DNA of 64,000 nucleotides, from the NCBI RefSeq assembly GCF_023617245.1, contig NZ_CP067396.1:2232001-2296000 (forward strand), in the 5' to 3' direction. Within the stretch, counting starts at the first letter, position 1. Each line of letters opens with the position of its first letter. The translations under genes were made by a program, and so were the position numbers. Positions 7,661 through 15,974 of the stretch are shown here, piece after piece. Source of the DNA: Lysobacter enzymogenes (GTDB taxonomy: Bacteria; Pseudomonadota; Gammaproteobacteria; Xanthomonadales; Xanthomonadaceae). The notes under the pieces were generated by a model. That model saw only the letters and a program-made list of their open reading frames with translations, did no database searches and was not told the origin of the DNA.

Positions 7661-8563
7661 ATGACCCGACTTTCGACGATGTGCGGCGCGCTCGCGCTGG
7701 CCATCGCCGGCCTCGCCGCCGCACCCTCGGCCCTGGCCGAGACCTCGTATTCCTTCGCCAGCGAAACCGGCGACTACATCGGACAGGGCCAGTCCAAGAC
7801 GTACACCGGCGCCGACTCGACCATCGCCGTCAGCGGCAACGCGCAAGCGCTGCAGATGAGCGTGAACCGCGGCAACGACAACTGGCGGATCGAACTCAGC
7901 GCGCCGCGCGGCCAGCGCCTGCAGCCGGGCCGCTACTACTTCGCCGAACGCTCCGCGTTCCGCACCGGCCGCTCGCCGGGCATCGATATCGGCGGCAACG
8001 GCCGCGGTTGCGGCAGTACCTGGGGCTCGGTCTACATCCAGCAGATCGAATTCGGCGCCAACGATGCGGTGACCGCGCTGGAAGCCACCGGCCTGCAGCG
8101 CTGCGAACTCGAAAACGCGCCGCTGCTGACCGCCAAGCTGCGCTACAACGTGCAGCCGCTGTCGCTGGCGCTGGACAGCGACGCCGGCGATTACATCGGC
8201 CGCGGCCTGCGCAAGGACTACGCCGGCGACACCAGCACCTTCGCCGTGTCCGGCAACGCCGGCTACCTGATCTACAACGTCTCGGGCCAGCGCGATTCGT
8301 GGTCGGCGATCCTGCGTCCGCCGACCGGCCAGACCCTGGGCGTCGGCACCTATCCGATCAGCCGCTTCGGCGACGCCAACAGCGTCGGCTTCGACTTCGC
8401 CGGCAACGGCCGCGGCTGCAACCGGGTCGCCGGCTCGATCGCGATCAAGGCGGTCGAGGTGGACCCGGTCTCGCGCATGGTCACCGGCCTGTCGGCCGAC
8501 TTCGAGCAGCGCTGCGAGGCCGGATCGACCGCGTTGCGCGGCAGCATCCGCTACAAGCGCTGA
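7661..8563 (+). CDS. Secreted protein with two tandem homologous domains, function unknown
   Basis: A 300-residue protein with a Sec signal peptide (MTRLSTMCGALALAIAGLAA, cleavage likely after SALA near residue 26). The mature part is an internal duplication. Both halves have the pattern GDYIG-x-G-x-x-K-x-Y-x-G-x-x-S-T, a middle SW-like strand, G-x-Y, a G-N-G-R-G-C motif and an ending Q-R-C-E (residues about 30-150 and 165-295). Each repeat carries two cysteines in equivalent places, suggesting one disulphide per domain. I do not recognise the family; a periplasmic or extracellular beta-rich binding protein is a reasonable guess. The start at 7661 has GGAG 11 nt upstream; longer in-frame starts upstream would bury the signal peptide. 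Confidence 0.85.
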   Translation: MTRLSTMCGALALAIAGLAAAPSALAETSYSFASETGDYIGQGQSKTYTGADSTIAVSGNAQALQMSVNRGNDNWRIELSAPRGQRLQPGRYYFAERSAFRTGRSPGIDIGGNGRGCGSTWGSVYIQQIEFGANDAVTALEATGLQRCELENAPLLTAKLRYNVQPLSLALDSDAGDYIGRGLRKDYAGDTSTFAVSGNAGYLIYNVSGQRDSWSAILRPPTGQTLGVGTYPISRFGDANSVGFDFAGNGRGCNRVAGSIAIKAVEVDPVSRMVTGLSADFEQRCEAGSTALRGSIRYKR

Positions 8564-8792
8564 ACCCGTAGCCGGGGGAGGCAGATGCGGCCGGCGTCGG
8601 GGGCGATCCGGCCGCGGGGGCGGCGCCAGGACGGCGCCGTCCCGTCGCGGGCCCGCTGGCGCGGGCCGCGGCGAGGCAGGGCGGGCAGGAGGCCCGGCGA
8701 TCGCGGGCCGGAACCGGGCGGGTAGGCCGCCCGGGGACGGCCCGGGTCGGTTCGCCGCGAGGAGGGGGCGCCGGCCGGGGCCAGGCCACGGG

Positions 8793-8821
8793 TTTGCCTG
8801 AGGCGCCCGATGGGCTACAAT
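8793..8821 (+). promoter_or_regulatory. Sigma-70 promoter of the rpsP operon
   Basis: TTGCCT (8793-8798), a 17-bp spacer and TACAAT (8816-8821) lie about 55 nt before the rpsP ATG. This near-consensus promoter is the likely main start for rpsP-rimM-trmD-rplS. Confidence 0.8.
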
Positions 8822-8874
8822 CGCCGGCTTACCCCGTCATTCCGACGGCTGGGCAACACAGGAAAGCAACCCTC

Positions 8875-9132
8875 ATGGTCAAGATTCGCCTGACCCGTGG
8901 CGGCGCCAAGAAGCGTCCGTTCTACCACATCATCGTCACCGACAGCCGCAGCGCCCGCGACGGCCGCAACATCGAGCGCGTCGGTTTCTACAACCCGGTC
9001 GCCGCCGGCAACGAAAAGCGCGTCGAGCTGAACCTCGATCGCGTCAAGCATTGGGTCGCCAACGGCGCCCAGCTGACCGACAAGGTCGCCGACCTGTACA
9101 AGCAGGCCGTCAAGGCCGCTCCGGCCGCCTGA
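8875..9132 (+). CDS. rpsP: 30S ribosomal protein S16
   Basis: Small-subunit ribosomal protein, 85 residues. It has the invariant N-terminus MVKIRLTRGGAKKRPFYHII and the family block ARDGRNIERVGFYNP. The ATG at 8875 is preceded by aggaaag. It is first gene of the rpsP-rimM-trmD-rplS operon, the arrangement found in E. coli and most proteobacteria, coupling ribosomal protein synthesis to 30S maturation and tRNA modification. An upstream in-frame ATG at 8794 overlaps the promoter and is not used. Confidence 0.98.
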   Translation: MVKIRLTRGGAKKRPFYHIIVTDSRSARDGRNIERVGFYNPVAAGNEKRVELNLDRVKHWVANGAQLTDKVADLYKQAVKAAPAA

Positions 9133-9173
9133 GCCGGCGGGCCGCGCGCCACGCGCGCGGCCCTCTTACGCAT

Positions 9174-9689
9174 ATGAGCGAATCCTCGCGCCGCATCCTG
9201 TTGGGCAGGGTGCTCGGCGCGTTCGGCATTCGCGGCGAAGCCAAGCTCGAGTCCTGGACCGAGCCGCGCGCCGCGATCTTCCGCTACCAGCCGTGGATCG
9301 TGCGCGATCCGCACGGCGGCGAGCGCGAACTGTCGGGCGTGCGCGGCCGCGAAAGCGGCAAGTACCTGATCGCCAACCTGCCGGGCGTGACCGATCGCGA
9401 CGCGGTCGAGGCGCTGCGCGGCACCGAAATCTATGTCCCGCGCTCGGCCCTGCCGCCGCCGCGCGAAGGCGAGTTCTACTGGGTCGACCTGGAAGGCCTG
9501 GACGTGGTCACCACCCAGGGCCTCGCCCTGGGCAAGGTCAGCCATTTGTTCGCGACCGGCGCCAACGACGTGCTGGTCGCGCGCGACGACGAACGCGAGC
9601 GCATGATCCCGTTCGTGATCCCGCAGTACGTGCTGTCGGTGGATTTCGAAGCGCGGCGCGTGACCGTCGACTGGGATCCCGATTTTTGA
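9174..9689 (+). CDS. rimM: 16S rRNA processing protein RimM
   Basis: 30S assembly factor that binds ribosomal protein S19 and helps mature the head of the small subunit. 171 residues, with the N-terminal RimM barrel (ILLGRVLGAFGIRGEAKLES) and the C-terminal PRC-barrel (GEFYWVDLEGLDVVTTQGLALG, then ANDVLVARDDERERMIPF and YVLSVDFEARRVTVDWDPDF). It lies 41 nt after rpsP. Unlike in E. coli, 96 nt containing a large inverted repeat separate it from trmD. Confidence 0.97.
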   Translation: MSESSRRILLGRVLGAFGIRGEAKLESWTEPRAAIFRYQPWIVRDPHGGERELSGVRGRESGKYLIANLPGVTDRDAVEALRGTEIYVPRSALPPPREGEFYWVDLEGLDVVTTQGLALGKVSHLFATGANDVLVARDDERERMIPFVIPQYVLSVDFEARRVTVDWDPDF

Positions 9690-9690
9690 G

Positions 9691-9778
9691 CAGTGAGCGC
9701 AGAGGAGCGAGAAGTGAGCGAAAGCTCGCTCCTGCCGCTCTCGCTGTTGCTCGCTTCTCGTTCCTCTCCGCTCACTCC
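9691..9778. repeat. GAGCGGAGAGGAGCGAG palindromic repeat, copy B, inside the rpsP operon
   Basis: The left arm agtgagcgcagaggagcgag (from 9692) pairs with the right arm ending cttctcgttcctctccgctc (to about 9773), roughly 30-nt arms with only a few mismatches, and an inner gagcgaaagctcgctc hairpin in the loop. It occupies the whole rimM-trmD spacer and ends 8 nt before the trmD start, leaving no clear Shine-Dalgarno. It is related to copy A at 5618-5690. Confidence 0.8.
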
Positions 9779-9785
9779 TAGTCCC

Positions 9786-10625
9786 ATGCGCATCGACGTG
9801 ATCAGCCTGTTCCCCGAGTTCGTCGCGCAATGCGCGGCGTTCGGCGTGGTCGGCCGCGCCGGCGAGCGCGGGCTGCTGTCGATGCACGGCTGGAATCCGC
9901 GCGATTACGCCGAAGGCAACTATCGCCGGGTGGACGAGCGTCCGTTCGGCGGCGGGCCGGGCATGGTGATGTTGATCGATCCGCTGCGCGCGGCGATCCG
10001 CGCGGCGCGCGCGGCCGATCCGGCGCCGGCGCGGGTGGTCTACCTGAGCCCGCAAGGCGCGCGGCTGGACCAGGCCAAGGTGCGCGAGCTGGCCGGCCAC
10101 GCGCGGCTGATCCTGCTGTGCGGGCGCTACGAGGGCGTCGACGAGCGATTGATCCGGGCCGAGGTCGACGAGGAACTGTCGATCGGCGACTACGTGCTGT
10201 CCGGCGGCGAGCTGGCCGCGGCGGTGGTGGTCGATGCGGTCGCGCGCCTGCAGGACGGCGCGCTCGGCGATGCCGAGTCGGCGGTGCAGGACAGTTTCGA
10301 GGACGGGCTGCTGGACTGCCCGCATTACACCCGCCCGGTCGAGCACGAGCTGGGCGCCGTGCCCGAGGTGCTGATGTCGGGCAACCACGCCCGCATCGCC
10401 CAGTGGCGCCGGCAGCAGTCGCTGGGCCGGACCTGGCAGCGCCGACCCGACCTGTTCGACGAGGCGGCCCTGTCCAAGGCCGACCGCAAGCTGCTGGCGG
10501 CCTACCGGGCCGAGCTGGCGACGGCCGGGGAGGGCGCGGAAACCGGTTCCAGGGCCGCTTCCGAGGCCGTTTCCGCCCCAGCGGCGGACGGTTCTGCGAC
10601 CGGCGGCGCGGCGCGGGGCGATTGA
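9786..10625 (+). CDS. trmD: tRNA (guanine-37-N1)-methyltransferase TrmD
   Basis: Methylates G37 next to the anticodon of proline, leucine and arginine tRNAs, preventing +1 frameshifting. 279 residues: SPOUT catalytic domain with PFGGGPGMVM, the knot residues LLCGRYEGVDERL and SIGDYVLSGGELAA, then the C-terminal helical domain with the catalytic Asp region (VQDSFEDGLLDCPHYTRP) and MSGNHARIAQWRRQQSLGRT. The C-terminus carries an extra tail of about 30 residues rich in Ala, Gly and Glu, beyond the usual family end. The ATG at 9786 lies directly after the right arm of a palindromic repeat and lacks a visible Shine-Dalgarno. Confidence 0.97.
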   Translation: MRIDVISLFPEFVAQCAAFGVVGRAGERGLLSMHGWNPRDYAEGNYRRVDERPFGGGPGMVMLIDPLRAAIRAARAADPAPARVVYLSPQGARLDQAKVRELAGHARLILLCGRYEGVDERLIRAEVDEELSIGDYVLSGGELAAAVVVDAVARLQDGALGDAESAVQDSFEDGLLDCPHYTRPVEHELGAVPEVLMSGNHARIAQWRRQQSLGRTWQRRPDLFDEAALSKADRKLLAAYRAELATAGEGAETGSRAASEAVSAPAADGSATGGAARGD

Positions 10626-10653
10626 GCCCTAGCCACGGCCGAAAAATTCCCGT

Positions 10654-10659
10654 TATAAT
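10654..10659 (+). promoter_or_regulatory. Candidate internal -10 element upstream of rplS
   Basis: A perfect TATAAT (cgttataatt) occurs in the 111-nt trmD-rplS spacer, 78 nt before the rplS ATG. A matching -35 at 16-18 nt is not evident (agccac at 10631), so this may be a weak extra start for rplS. Confidence 0.4.
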
Positions 10660-10736
10660 TAGCCGCTTAGCTGTATCCATGCCATGACGCGGGTCCACGT
10701 GCACTCGCGCAACAACTAATCCAACAGGCCATAGCC

Positions 10737-11135
10737 ATGAACAAGCCGTCGATCCATACGCTGGTCCAGAATTTCGAAGCCGAGCAGGTGCAGCGCAAGC
10801 TGCCCGAGTTCAGCCCGGGCGACACCGTCGTCGTCAACGTCAAGGTCAAGGAAGGCAACCGCGAGCGCGTCCAGGCCTATGAAGGCGTGGTCATCGGCAA
10901 GAAGAACGCCGGCCTCAACTCGTCGTTCACCGTGCGCAAGATCTCGCACGGCTACGGCGTCGAGCGCGTGTTCCAGACCCACAGCGCCGTGATCGACTCG
11001 GTCCAGGTCAAGCGCCGCGGCAAGGTTCGCGCCGGCAAGCTGTACTACCTGCGCGGCCTGGAAGGCAAGAAGGCCCGCATCAAGGAAGATCTGGCCGCCT
11101 ACGCGCGCGCCAAGAACGCGCCGGCCGCCGAGTAA
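10737..11135 (+). CDS. rplS: 50S ribosomal protein L19
   Basis: Large-subunit protein at the 30S-50S interface, 132 residues. Family features are clear: FSPGDTVVVNVKVKEGNRER, VQAYEGVVIGKKNAGLNSSF, FTVRKISHGYGVERVFQTHS and VKRRGKVRAGKLYYLRGLEG. The C-terminus extends about 15 residues past the E. coli protein (KKARIKEDLAAYARAKNAPA), common in xanthomonads. It is the last gene of the rpsP operon and is followed by a strong terminator. Confidence 0.98.
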   Translation: MNKPSIHTLVQNFEAEQVQRKLPEFSPGDTVVVNVKVKEGNRERVQAYEGVVIGKKNAGLNSSFTVRKISHGYGVERVFQTHSAVIDSVQVKRRGKVRAGKLYYLRGLEGKKARIKEDLAAYARAKNAPAAE

Positions 11136-11160
11136 CCCGGTACGCCGCTGCTGCGTCGCG

Positions 11161-11184
11161 AACGGCCGCCGAAAGGCGGCCGTT
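11161..11184 (+). terminator. Rho-independent terminator of the rpsP-rplS operon
   Basis: Perfect 10-bp stem aacggccgcc / ggcggccgtt with a GAAA tetraloop, then tgcattt. It lies 26 nt after the rplS stop. Confidence 0.85.
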
Positions 11185-11610
11185 TGCATTTGCGCCGATG
11201 CGGCGTGCAACCGGCGGACCAGGCTGCGTTCGGCGTGCCGATGCAAGCCTCGAAGCCGCGTTCTTGCGAGAGCCACGACCCGTGGCTGCATCGCGACAAG
11301 GCGGTGAGCTTCGGCACCCGCGCCTGTGGACTGACGTAAGGCTCGCTGGACGCCGCGCGCAAACCCGCGCCCAGCGAGCCGCCAGTCCATGGGGAGCCCG
11401 CACATGCGCAATCGCTATCGGCGAAGACGCACAGTTCCCGCATTACGTCCGGGCGTGAGCGCAATCGCCGGCCGCCGACGTGACCGCGATCGCCCCCGCG
11501 CCCGGCCGGCCGCGCCGCTGTGCGCGGGTCGCGAATCGCGCTAGATTCGCCACGCGGTCCTGCCCGCCGCAGTCCCCGAACATCGCGCCGCCCCCGCGGC
11601 GGGAGCGTCC
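11185..11610. other. Gene-free spacer
   Basis: About 430 nt without a credible reading frame on either strand and without recognised repeats. It must contain the promoter of the following small gene, but none stands out. Confidence 0.4.
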
Positions 11611-11976
11611 ATGAATCCTGGCCTGTCCGAAGGCGACATCTGCACCTATCCGCGCAGCGACGGCACCTGGGGCTTTTTCTGGGTGCAGCGCGTCGATGCG
11701 TTGCCGGACGGGCGCGAAGCGCTGTCGTTGCGCAAGTTCGACACCCACACCGTCGACGAGGTCCGGCGCGAGGACGAGGCCGACGTGGCCGAGCTCAAGA
11801 CGATCCGCCTGCTCGGCCACTTCCCCATCGTCGGCACGCGCGTGGCCGAGGCGCGGCCGCAGGTGATCGGGCGCATGCCGGTGCGCGAGGAGGACCTGGA
11901 GGGCTACCGGATCTGGCGCGAAGCCTTCGACCAGGGCGAGGCCGGGGTGTTCACGCTGGAACTGGAGCAGATCTGA
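11611..11976 (+). CDS. Small conserved-looking cytoplasmic protein, function unknown
   Basis: A 121-residue acidic protein without signal peptide or membrane helix. It opens MNPGLSEGDICTYPRSDGTW, with aromatic-rich GFFWVQRVDAL and a Glu/Asp-rich stretch (DEVRREDEADVAELKTIRLL). Codon use and third-position GC look coding. The pattern of a small beta-rich domain at the start recalls some immunity-type proteins of polymorphic toxin systems, but I cannot support that assignment and no toxin gene is adjacent. The ATG has gggagcg about 10 nt upstream. It is convergent with the MATE gene, with a palindromic repeat between them. Confidence 0.7.
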   Translation: MNPGLSEGDICTYPRSDGTWGFFWVQRVDALPDGREALSLRKFDTHTVDEVRREDEADVAELKTIRLLGHFPIVGTRVAEARPQVIGRMPVREEDLEGYRIWREAFDQGEAGVFTLELEQI

Positions 11977-12002
11977 CCGCGGCGGTCGCCGGGCTTGTTT
12001 TT

Positions 12003-12087
12003 TGTGGGAGGGCCTTCAGGCCCGATGCCCTTCGCTCGGATCGCGGCGATCGGACACAAAAGTATCGGGCCTGAAGGCCCTCCCACA
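12003..12087. repeat. GTGGGAGGGCCTTCAGGCCCGA inverted-repeat element
   Basis: Perfect 24-nt arms (12003-12026 and 12064-12087) flank a 37-nt loop. The loop is also conserved: its reverse complement matches the segment 24418-24453 almost exactly, so this is an 85-bp repeat unit and not just a hairpin. It lies between two convergent genes, where it can act as a two-way terminator. Other copies are at 20731-20804 and 24349-24477. Confidence 0.85.
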
Positions 12088-12116
12088 ACAACCGCCGCAG
12101 GCCGCCGCCGCGCTCC

Positions 12117-13640
12117 TCAGCCGCGCTCCAGCCGATCCTCGTCGACCGCCACCGCATCGTCGTCGGGACTCGTATCGGCCACCGGCGCCGGCGTATGCGC
12201 GGGCACTTCCGCCGGCGTGGCGATGGTCTGGGTCGCCAGCGGCGCGGCCACGCGCTCGGGCGCGGCCATCATCTTCGCGCGGCGCCAGCCGCCCCAGCGG
12301 TAGTACGCCATCGACACCAGCATCGAGCACAGCGCGCTGACCGGAAAACTCCACCACAGCGCGTCCAGGCCCAGCACCGGCTGCAGGAAGGTCGCGAACG
12401 GCACGCGCACGCCCCACAGCGCCGAGCCCAGGATCAGCAGCGGCGGAATCACCGCGCCGGTGGCGCGGACCACGCCGGAGATCACGAAGGTCACGCCGAA
12501 GAACAGGAACGAGAAGATCGCGATGTGATTGAGGTGGCGGGCGATCTCGAACGAGGCGCTGCCGTCGGGCAGGAACAGCGCCAGGGTGTAGCGGTCGAAC
12601 AGGATCAGCGGCGCGATCAGCGCGCCGGTCAGCAGGAAATTGAACAAGGTGCCGGTGCGCGCGGCGGCGTCGACCCGGTCCCAGCGGCCGGCGCCGACGC
12701 TCTGCGCGGCGATCGACGAACACGCCGCGCCGATCGCCATCGCCGGCATCTGCACGTAGGTCCACAACTGCAGCGCGGCGCCGTAGCCGGCGGCGATGGC
12801 GGTGCCGTGGGCGTTGACCAGGCGGATCATCGCGATCATCGCCAGCGAGATCAGCACCATCTGCAGGCCCATCGGCACGCCCTTGACGATCAGCGCGCGC
12901 AGCACCGCCGGATCGATCTTCAGCAGGTGCGCGTCGCCGCGGCCGAGCCACAGCACGTGGCGCTTGCGCCGCAGGTGCAGCAGCAGCGCGGCCAGGCTGG
13001 CGCCCTGGCCGATGAAGGTCGACAGCGCCGAGCCGGCGATGCCCAGCCCCGGCAGCGGGCCCCAGCCGAAGATCAGCAGCGGGTTGAGCACGATGTCCAG
13101 CGCCACCGACATCAGCAGGAACCGGAACGGCGTGCGCGAGTCGCCGAGGCCGCGCAGCGCCGAGGACAGGAAGGCGAAGGCGTAGATGAAGGGGATCGAG
13201 AGGAAGATCACCCGCAGGTATTGCTCGGCCAGCGGCTGCGCGGCCGGCGGCGTGCCCATGCCGCGCAGGATCGCGTCGGCGAAGAACCAGCCGACCGCCG
13301 CGATCGCCACCGACAGGCCGAGGAAGAAACTGGCGCTGGTGCCCATGATCCGCCGCGCCCGCGCGGTGTCGCGCGCGCCGGTGGCCTGGCCGATCAGGAT
13401 GGTCGCGGCCATGCCGACGCCGAACATCGAGCCGATCAGGAAGAACATGATGTTGTTGGCGTTGGCCGTCGCGGTCAGCGCGGCCTCGCCGAGGTAGCGG
13501 CCGACCCAGATCGAGTTGATCGAGCCGTTGAGCGATTGCGCCGCGTTGCCGGCCATGATCGGCAAGGCGAACGAGATCATGGTGCGGCCGATCGGGCCTT
13601 CGGTCAGCAAGTGGCTGCCGCGGGATGCGCTGGGGGCCAT
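12117..13640 (-). CDS. MATE-family multidrug/cation antiporter (NorM/DinF type)
   Basis: Inner-membrane exporter of 507 residues with twelve predicted helices in two homologous halves. MATE features include the opening PIGRTMISFALPIMAGNAAQ, SINSIWVGRYLGEAALTATA, GQATGARD and in the second half KGVPMGLQMVLISLAMIAMI and QSVGAGRWDR. The C-terminus has a cytoplasmic tail of about 50 residues rich in Ala, Pro, Thr and Asp. The start at 13640 gives MAPSASRGSHLLTEGPIGRT; the frame stays open further upstream but is GC-rich and lacks family similarity. It faces the small gene on its right side convergently and is divergent from hslR. Substrate unknown. Confidence 0.92.
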   Translation of the reverse strand: MAPSASRGSHLLTEGPIGRTMISFALPIMAGNAAQSLNGSINSIWVGRYLGEAALTATANANNIMFFLIGSMFGVGMAATILIGQATGARDTARARRIMGTSASFFLGLSVAIAAVGWFFADAILRGMGTPPAAQPLAEQYLRVIFLSIPFIYAFAFLSSALRGLGDSRTPFRFLLMSVALDIVLNPLLIFGWGPLPGLGIAGSALSTFIGQGASLAALLLHLRRKRHVLWLGRGDAHLLKIDPAVLRALIVKGVPMGLQMVLISLAMIAMIRLVNAHGTAIAAGYGAALQLWTYVQMPAMAIGAACSSIAAQSVGAGRWDRVDAAARTGTLFNFLLTGALIAPLILFDRYTLALFLPDGSASFEIARHLNHIAIFSFLFFGVTFVISGVVRATGAVIPPLLILGSALWGVRVPFATFLQPVLGLDALWWSFPVSALCSMLVSMAYYRWGGWRRAKMMAAPERVAAPLATQTIATPAEVPAHTPAPVADTSPDDDAVAVDEDRLERG

Positions 13641-13882
13641 GTCGGTACCGGGCGGACGGGCGAGACGGCAGTATGCCGCGCGGGGCGCGCAGGAGCGGCG
13701 ACGGGCCGCGCGGGGCGAACGAGTGCGCAGTATGCCGCGCGCCCGGGCCGGGGCGGCGCCGGCGATTGCGCGCGGTGTGGCGCGATCGCTCGAAATCCGC
13801 ACGCGCCGCGGCCGTGCGGCGGCGACGGGCGGCGCGGCGGCGTCGCATCGGCGGCGCGCGCGCGGTGGTATCGTTCGCGCCG

Positions 13883-14305
13883 ATGAGCAAGCAAGACGAA
13901 ACGACGGGCGCGCCGGCGCAGGCGACGGTGCGATTGGACCTGTGGCTATGGGCGGCGCGCTTCTACAAGACCCGCAGCCTGGCGCGGCAGGCGGTGGAGA
14001 CCGGCAAGGTCGAAGTCGGCGGCCAGCGCGCCAAGGCTTCGCGCGCGGTGCGCCTGGGCGACGCGCTGAAAGTGGCGCGCGGCGAGGAACACTTCGAGAT
14101 CGCGGTGACCGGTTTGAGCGACACTCGCGGGCCGGCCAGCGTCGCGCAGACCTTGTACGCCGAGACCGAGGCATCGCGCCTGGCGCGCGACCAGGCGCGC
14201 GCCGTGCGCGCGGCCGAGCGCAACGGCTACCGCGCGCCGGAGACCAAGCCGGACAAGCGCGCGCGGCGGCTGATCAAGGCGTTGGGGGATATCGACGCGT
14301 TGTAG
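13883..14305 (+). CDS. hslR: RNA-binding S4-domain heat shock protein Hsp15
   Basis: Binds 50S subunits that carry a stalled peptidyl-tRNA and helps recycle them, mostly after heat shock. 140 residues. The S4 domain is at residues about 15-75 (VRLDLWLWAARFYKTRSLAR, KVEVGGQRAKASRAVRLGD, LKVARGEEHFEIAV), followed by a charged helical tail (EASRLARDQARAVRAAERNG and PETKPDKRARRLIKALGD) typical of HslR. The ATG at 13883 starts MSKQDETTGAP; upstream alternative starts would add an Arg-rich extension with no family similarity. Confidence 0.93.
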   Translation: MSKQDETTGAPAQATVRLDLWLWAARFYKTRSLARQAVETGKVEVGGQRAKASRAVRLGDALKVARGEEHFEIAVTGLSDTRGPASVAQTLYAETEASRLARDQARAVRAAERNGYRAPETKPDKRARRLIKALGDIDAL

Positions 14306-14386
14306 CGGCGACGCGGGCGAGTCGGCGCGGGCGCGGTGTCGGCGTTGCGATCGTCGTGGTCGTGGATTCGGCGCGATCTGCCGTTG

Positions 14387-14469
14387 CGCGGTCGCGGCTT
14401 GCGCCGCTCCTACAGGGAGCGGACGACGCTTGCGATCTCCCTGTAGGAGCGGCGCAAGCCGCGACCGCG
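14387..14469. repeat. CGGTCGCGGCTTGCGCCGCTCCTACA inverted-repeat element
   Basis: Perfect 32-nt arms (14387-14418 and 14438-14469) around a 19-nt loop, lying downstream of hslR. Partial copies are at about 7209-7231 and 19041-19090. This sequence family is widespread in Lysobacter and Pseudomonas intergenic regions. It may terminate hslR transcription. The rest of the 14306-14595 spacer shows no gene. Confidence 0.85.
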
Positions 14470-14595
14470 TTGCTGCGGCAGCCGGCGCGGCTCGGCTTGT
14501 TTCGTGGAAGCCCGCGTGCAGGGCGAGCAACGCAGATGCGCGCGGTATCGCGCGGCCGCGACCGTCTCCTGCGAAAACCGCGCTCCCCGACACAC

Positions 14596-14620
14596 GAACG
14601 GCCGCGCGAGGCGGCCGTTC
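14596..14620 (-). terminator. Candidate terminator of the DUF937 gene
   Basis: Stem gaacggccgc / gcggccgttc with a 5-nt loop lies 37 nt beyond the stop of the leftward gene. There is no strong U-tract on the minus strand. Confidence 0.55.
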
Positions 14621-14656
14621 GGCGAATCCCGGCGACTAGGCGCCGGGCAGGGGAAC

Positions 14657-15292
14657 TCAGCGCTTGCCGCCGAGCAGGTTGCCGCCGATCTTGAGCAGGT
14701 CGCCGATGCCGAGCTGGCCGTCGCCGTCCTGGTCGAGCACCGCGCCGAGCAGGCCGCCGGCGCCGCCCTGTTGCTGGATGCGCTGGTGTTCCTGGCCGAG
14801 CGCGTCGCCGAGCTGCTGCGGGTTGGCCGCGGCCTGGTTGCCGCCGGAGAACATGCGCTGGGCGAGGTAGGACAGCACGATCGGCGCGAGGATCTTCAGC
14901 AGGGTATTGGCCTGGCCGCCGCCCAGGCCGGTGCTCTGGCCCAGCCCCTGCGCGGCGGTGTCTTCGCGGCCGCCGAAGATGTGGCCGAGGATGCCGGCGC
15001 CGTCGGTCTGGCGACCGCCGCCACCGCCGAGCACCGCGCCGAGCACGCCGCCGAGATCGAGCCCGGCGGCGCCGCCGCCCGCGTCGGCATGATCGCGCTG
15101 CAGCGCGCCGAACAGCGCCTGCGCGCCCTCGGGCTGGCTGGCGTTGCGGCCCAGCGCGCCGAGCAGCAGCGGCAGCGCCTGGCCGACCGCGCTCTGGGTC
15201 TGCGACTCGGACAGGCCGAGCTGGCTGCCTATCTGCGCCAGCGGCTGGCCCTGGAGCTGGTTGAGAAGGTCGTCGGTCAGCGAGGCGCTCAT
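14657..15292 (-). CDS. DUF937-family protein with a C-terminal calcium-loop motif
   Basis: A 211-residue Gly/Gln/Leu-rich protein. The N-terminal half has the DUF937 pattern (LLNQLQGQPLAQIGSQLGLS, then SAVGQALPLLLGALGRNAS) and repeated small glycine-rich loops (LDLGGVLGAVLGGGGG, GILGHIFGG). The C-terminus has an EF-hand or dockerin-like calcium loop, DQDGDGQLGIGDLL, at about residues 185-198. No signal peptide is seen. The function of the family is not established. The ATG at 15292 has no strong Shine-Dalgarno. It is alone between two repeat-rich regions. Confidence 0.88.
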   Translation of the reverse strand: MSASLTDDLLNQLQGQPLAQIGSQLGLSESQTQSAVGQALPLLLGALGRNASQPEGAQALFGALQRDHADAGGGAAGLDLGGVLGAVLGGGGGRQTDGAGILGHIFGGREDTAAQGLGQSTGLGGGQANTLLKILAPIVLSYLAQRMFSGGNQAAANPQQLGDALGQEHQRIQQQGGAGGLLGAVLDQDGDGQLGIGDLLKIGGNLLGGKR

Positions 15293-15974
15293 CGTTAAAT
15301 TCCGGTGTACGGGGAGTGCAGATGCTAGCGCCGGCTCGTTAGTGCGGGGTGATGCCGGTGGCTGGGGCTGGAGTGGGTGTGGAGACTGGGTGCGTAGCGG
15401 TGCTTGGTGTGTGTTGGGATGTTTGCTGGTGGCACGAGTGGGGACGTCGTGGTGGCCGAAGCTACGAATCTTCCGAGCCGTCATTCGGGCGAAAGCCGGA
15501 ATCCAACCGAAGCGACGTCGCTCCGCCGTCGTTCTTTGAAGCAACGAACCTCTCAAGCCGTCATTCCGGCGAAAGCCGGAATCCATTTTGACTCTGCGGT
15601 TGCTCTTGCCTTTGTTGTCGCAACGCGTGACGACAAGCCACGATCAAAAGCTTCCGTCCGCAAGCGGCCGGGTCACTTTCTTTGTCTTAAGCCACAAAGA
15701 AAGTAACCAAAGAAAAGGCCTTGTTTTTTCGGATCAAGAGCCACTAAGTCCAGCACCGGGCGCGGGGCCGCGCCATAAGGGACATCCTGTCCCATGGCGC
15801 ACGTGCGCATCCGTGCGCACGCCCTTCGGGGCTGCGGGGCGTGTGCTTTGCTTGGGGTTGCGTCAGAGCCAACGGCAAATGCAAAAGCGAATGCAAAATG
15901 AATTTCGGTTTGCGTTGGAATGACGGTTGGTGGGGCTGTGTTGGCGCGAGCGCTGTCGCCGACGCGGCGGGCAA
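15293..15974. repeat. Repeat-rich gene-free region with REP-like copies and an ACTTTCTTTG palindrome
   Basis: Two REP-like units in direct orientation lie at 15479-15504 and 15559-15590, separated by related sequence. A further stem-loop at 15671-15707 has 14-nt arms (ggtcactttctttg / caaagaaagtaacc, one mismatch) and is followed by caaagaaaagg and then gacatcctgtccc at about 15781-15793. This composite is AT-richer than its surroundings and resembles a repeat commonly scattered in Xanthomonadaceae genomes. No convincing coding region was found. Confidence 0.7.

Noticed and set aside
14387..14469. Riboswitch or structured RNA downstream of hslR
   Set aside because: It is a perfect inverted pair of a dispersed repeat that also occurs after the catalase gene, so a repeat/terminator explanation is enough.
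15588..15923. Possible small gene around the ACTTTCTTTG element
   Set aside because: The frame runs through dispersed repeats and its translation has repeat-derived composition only.
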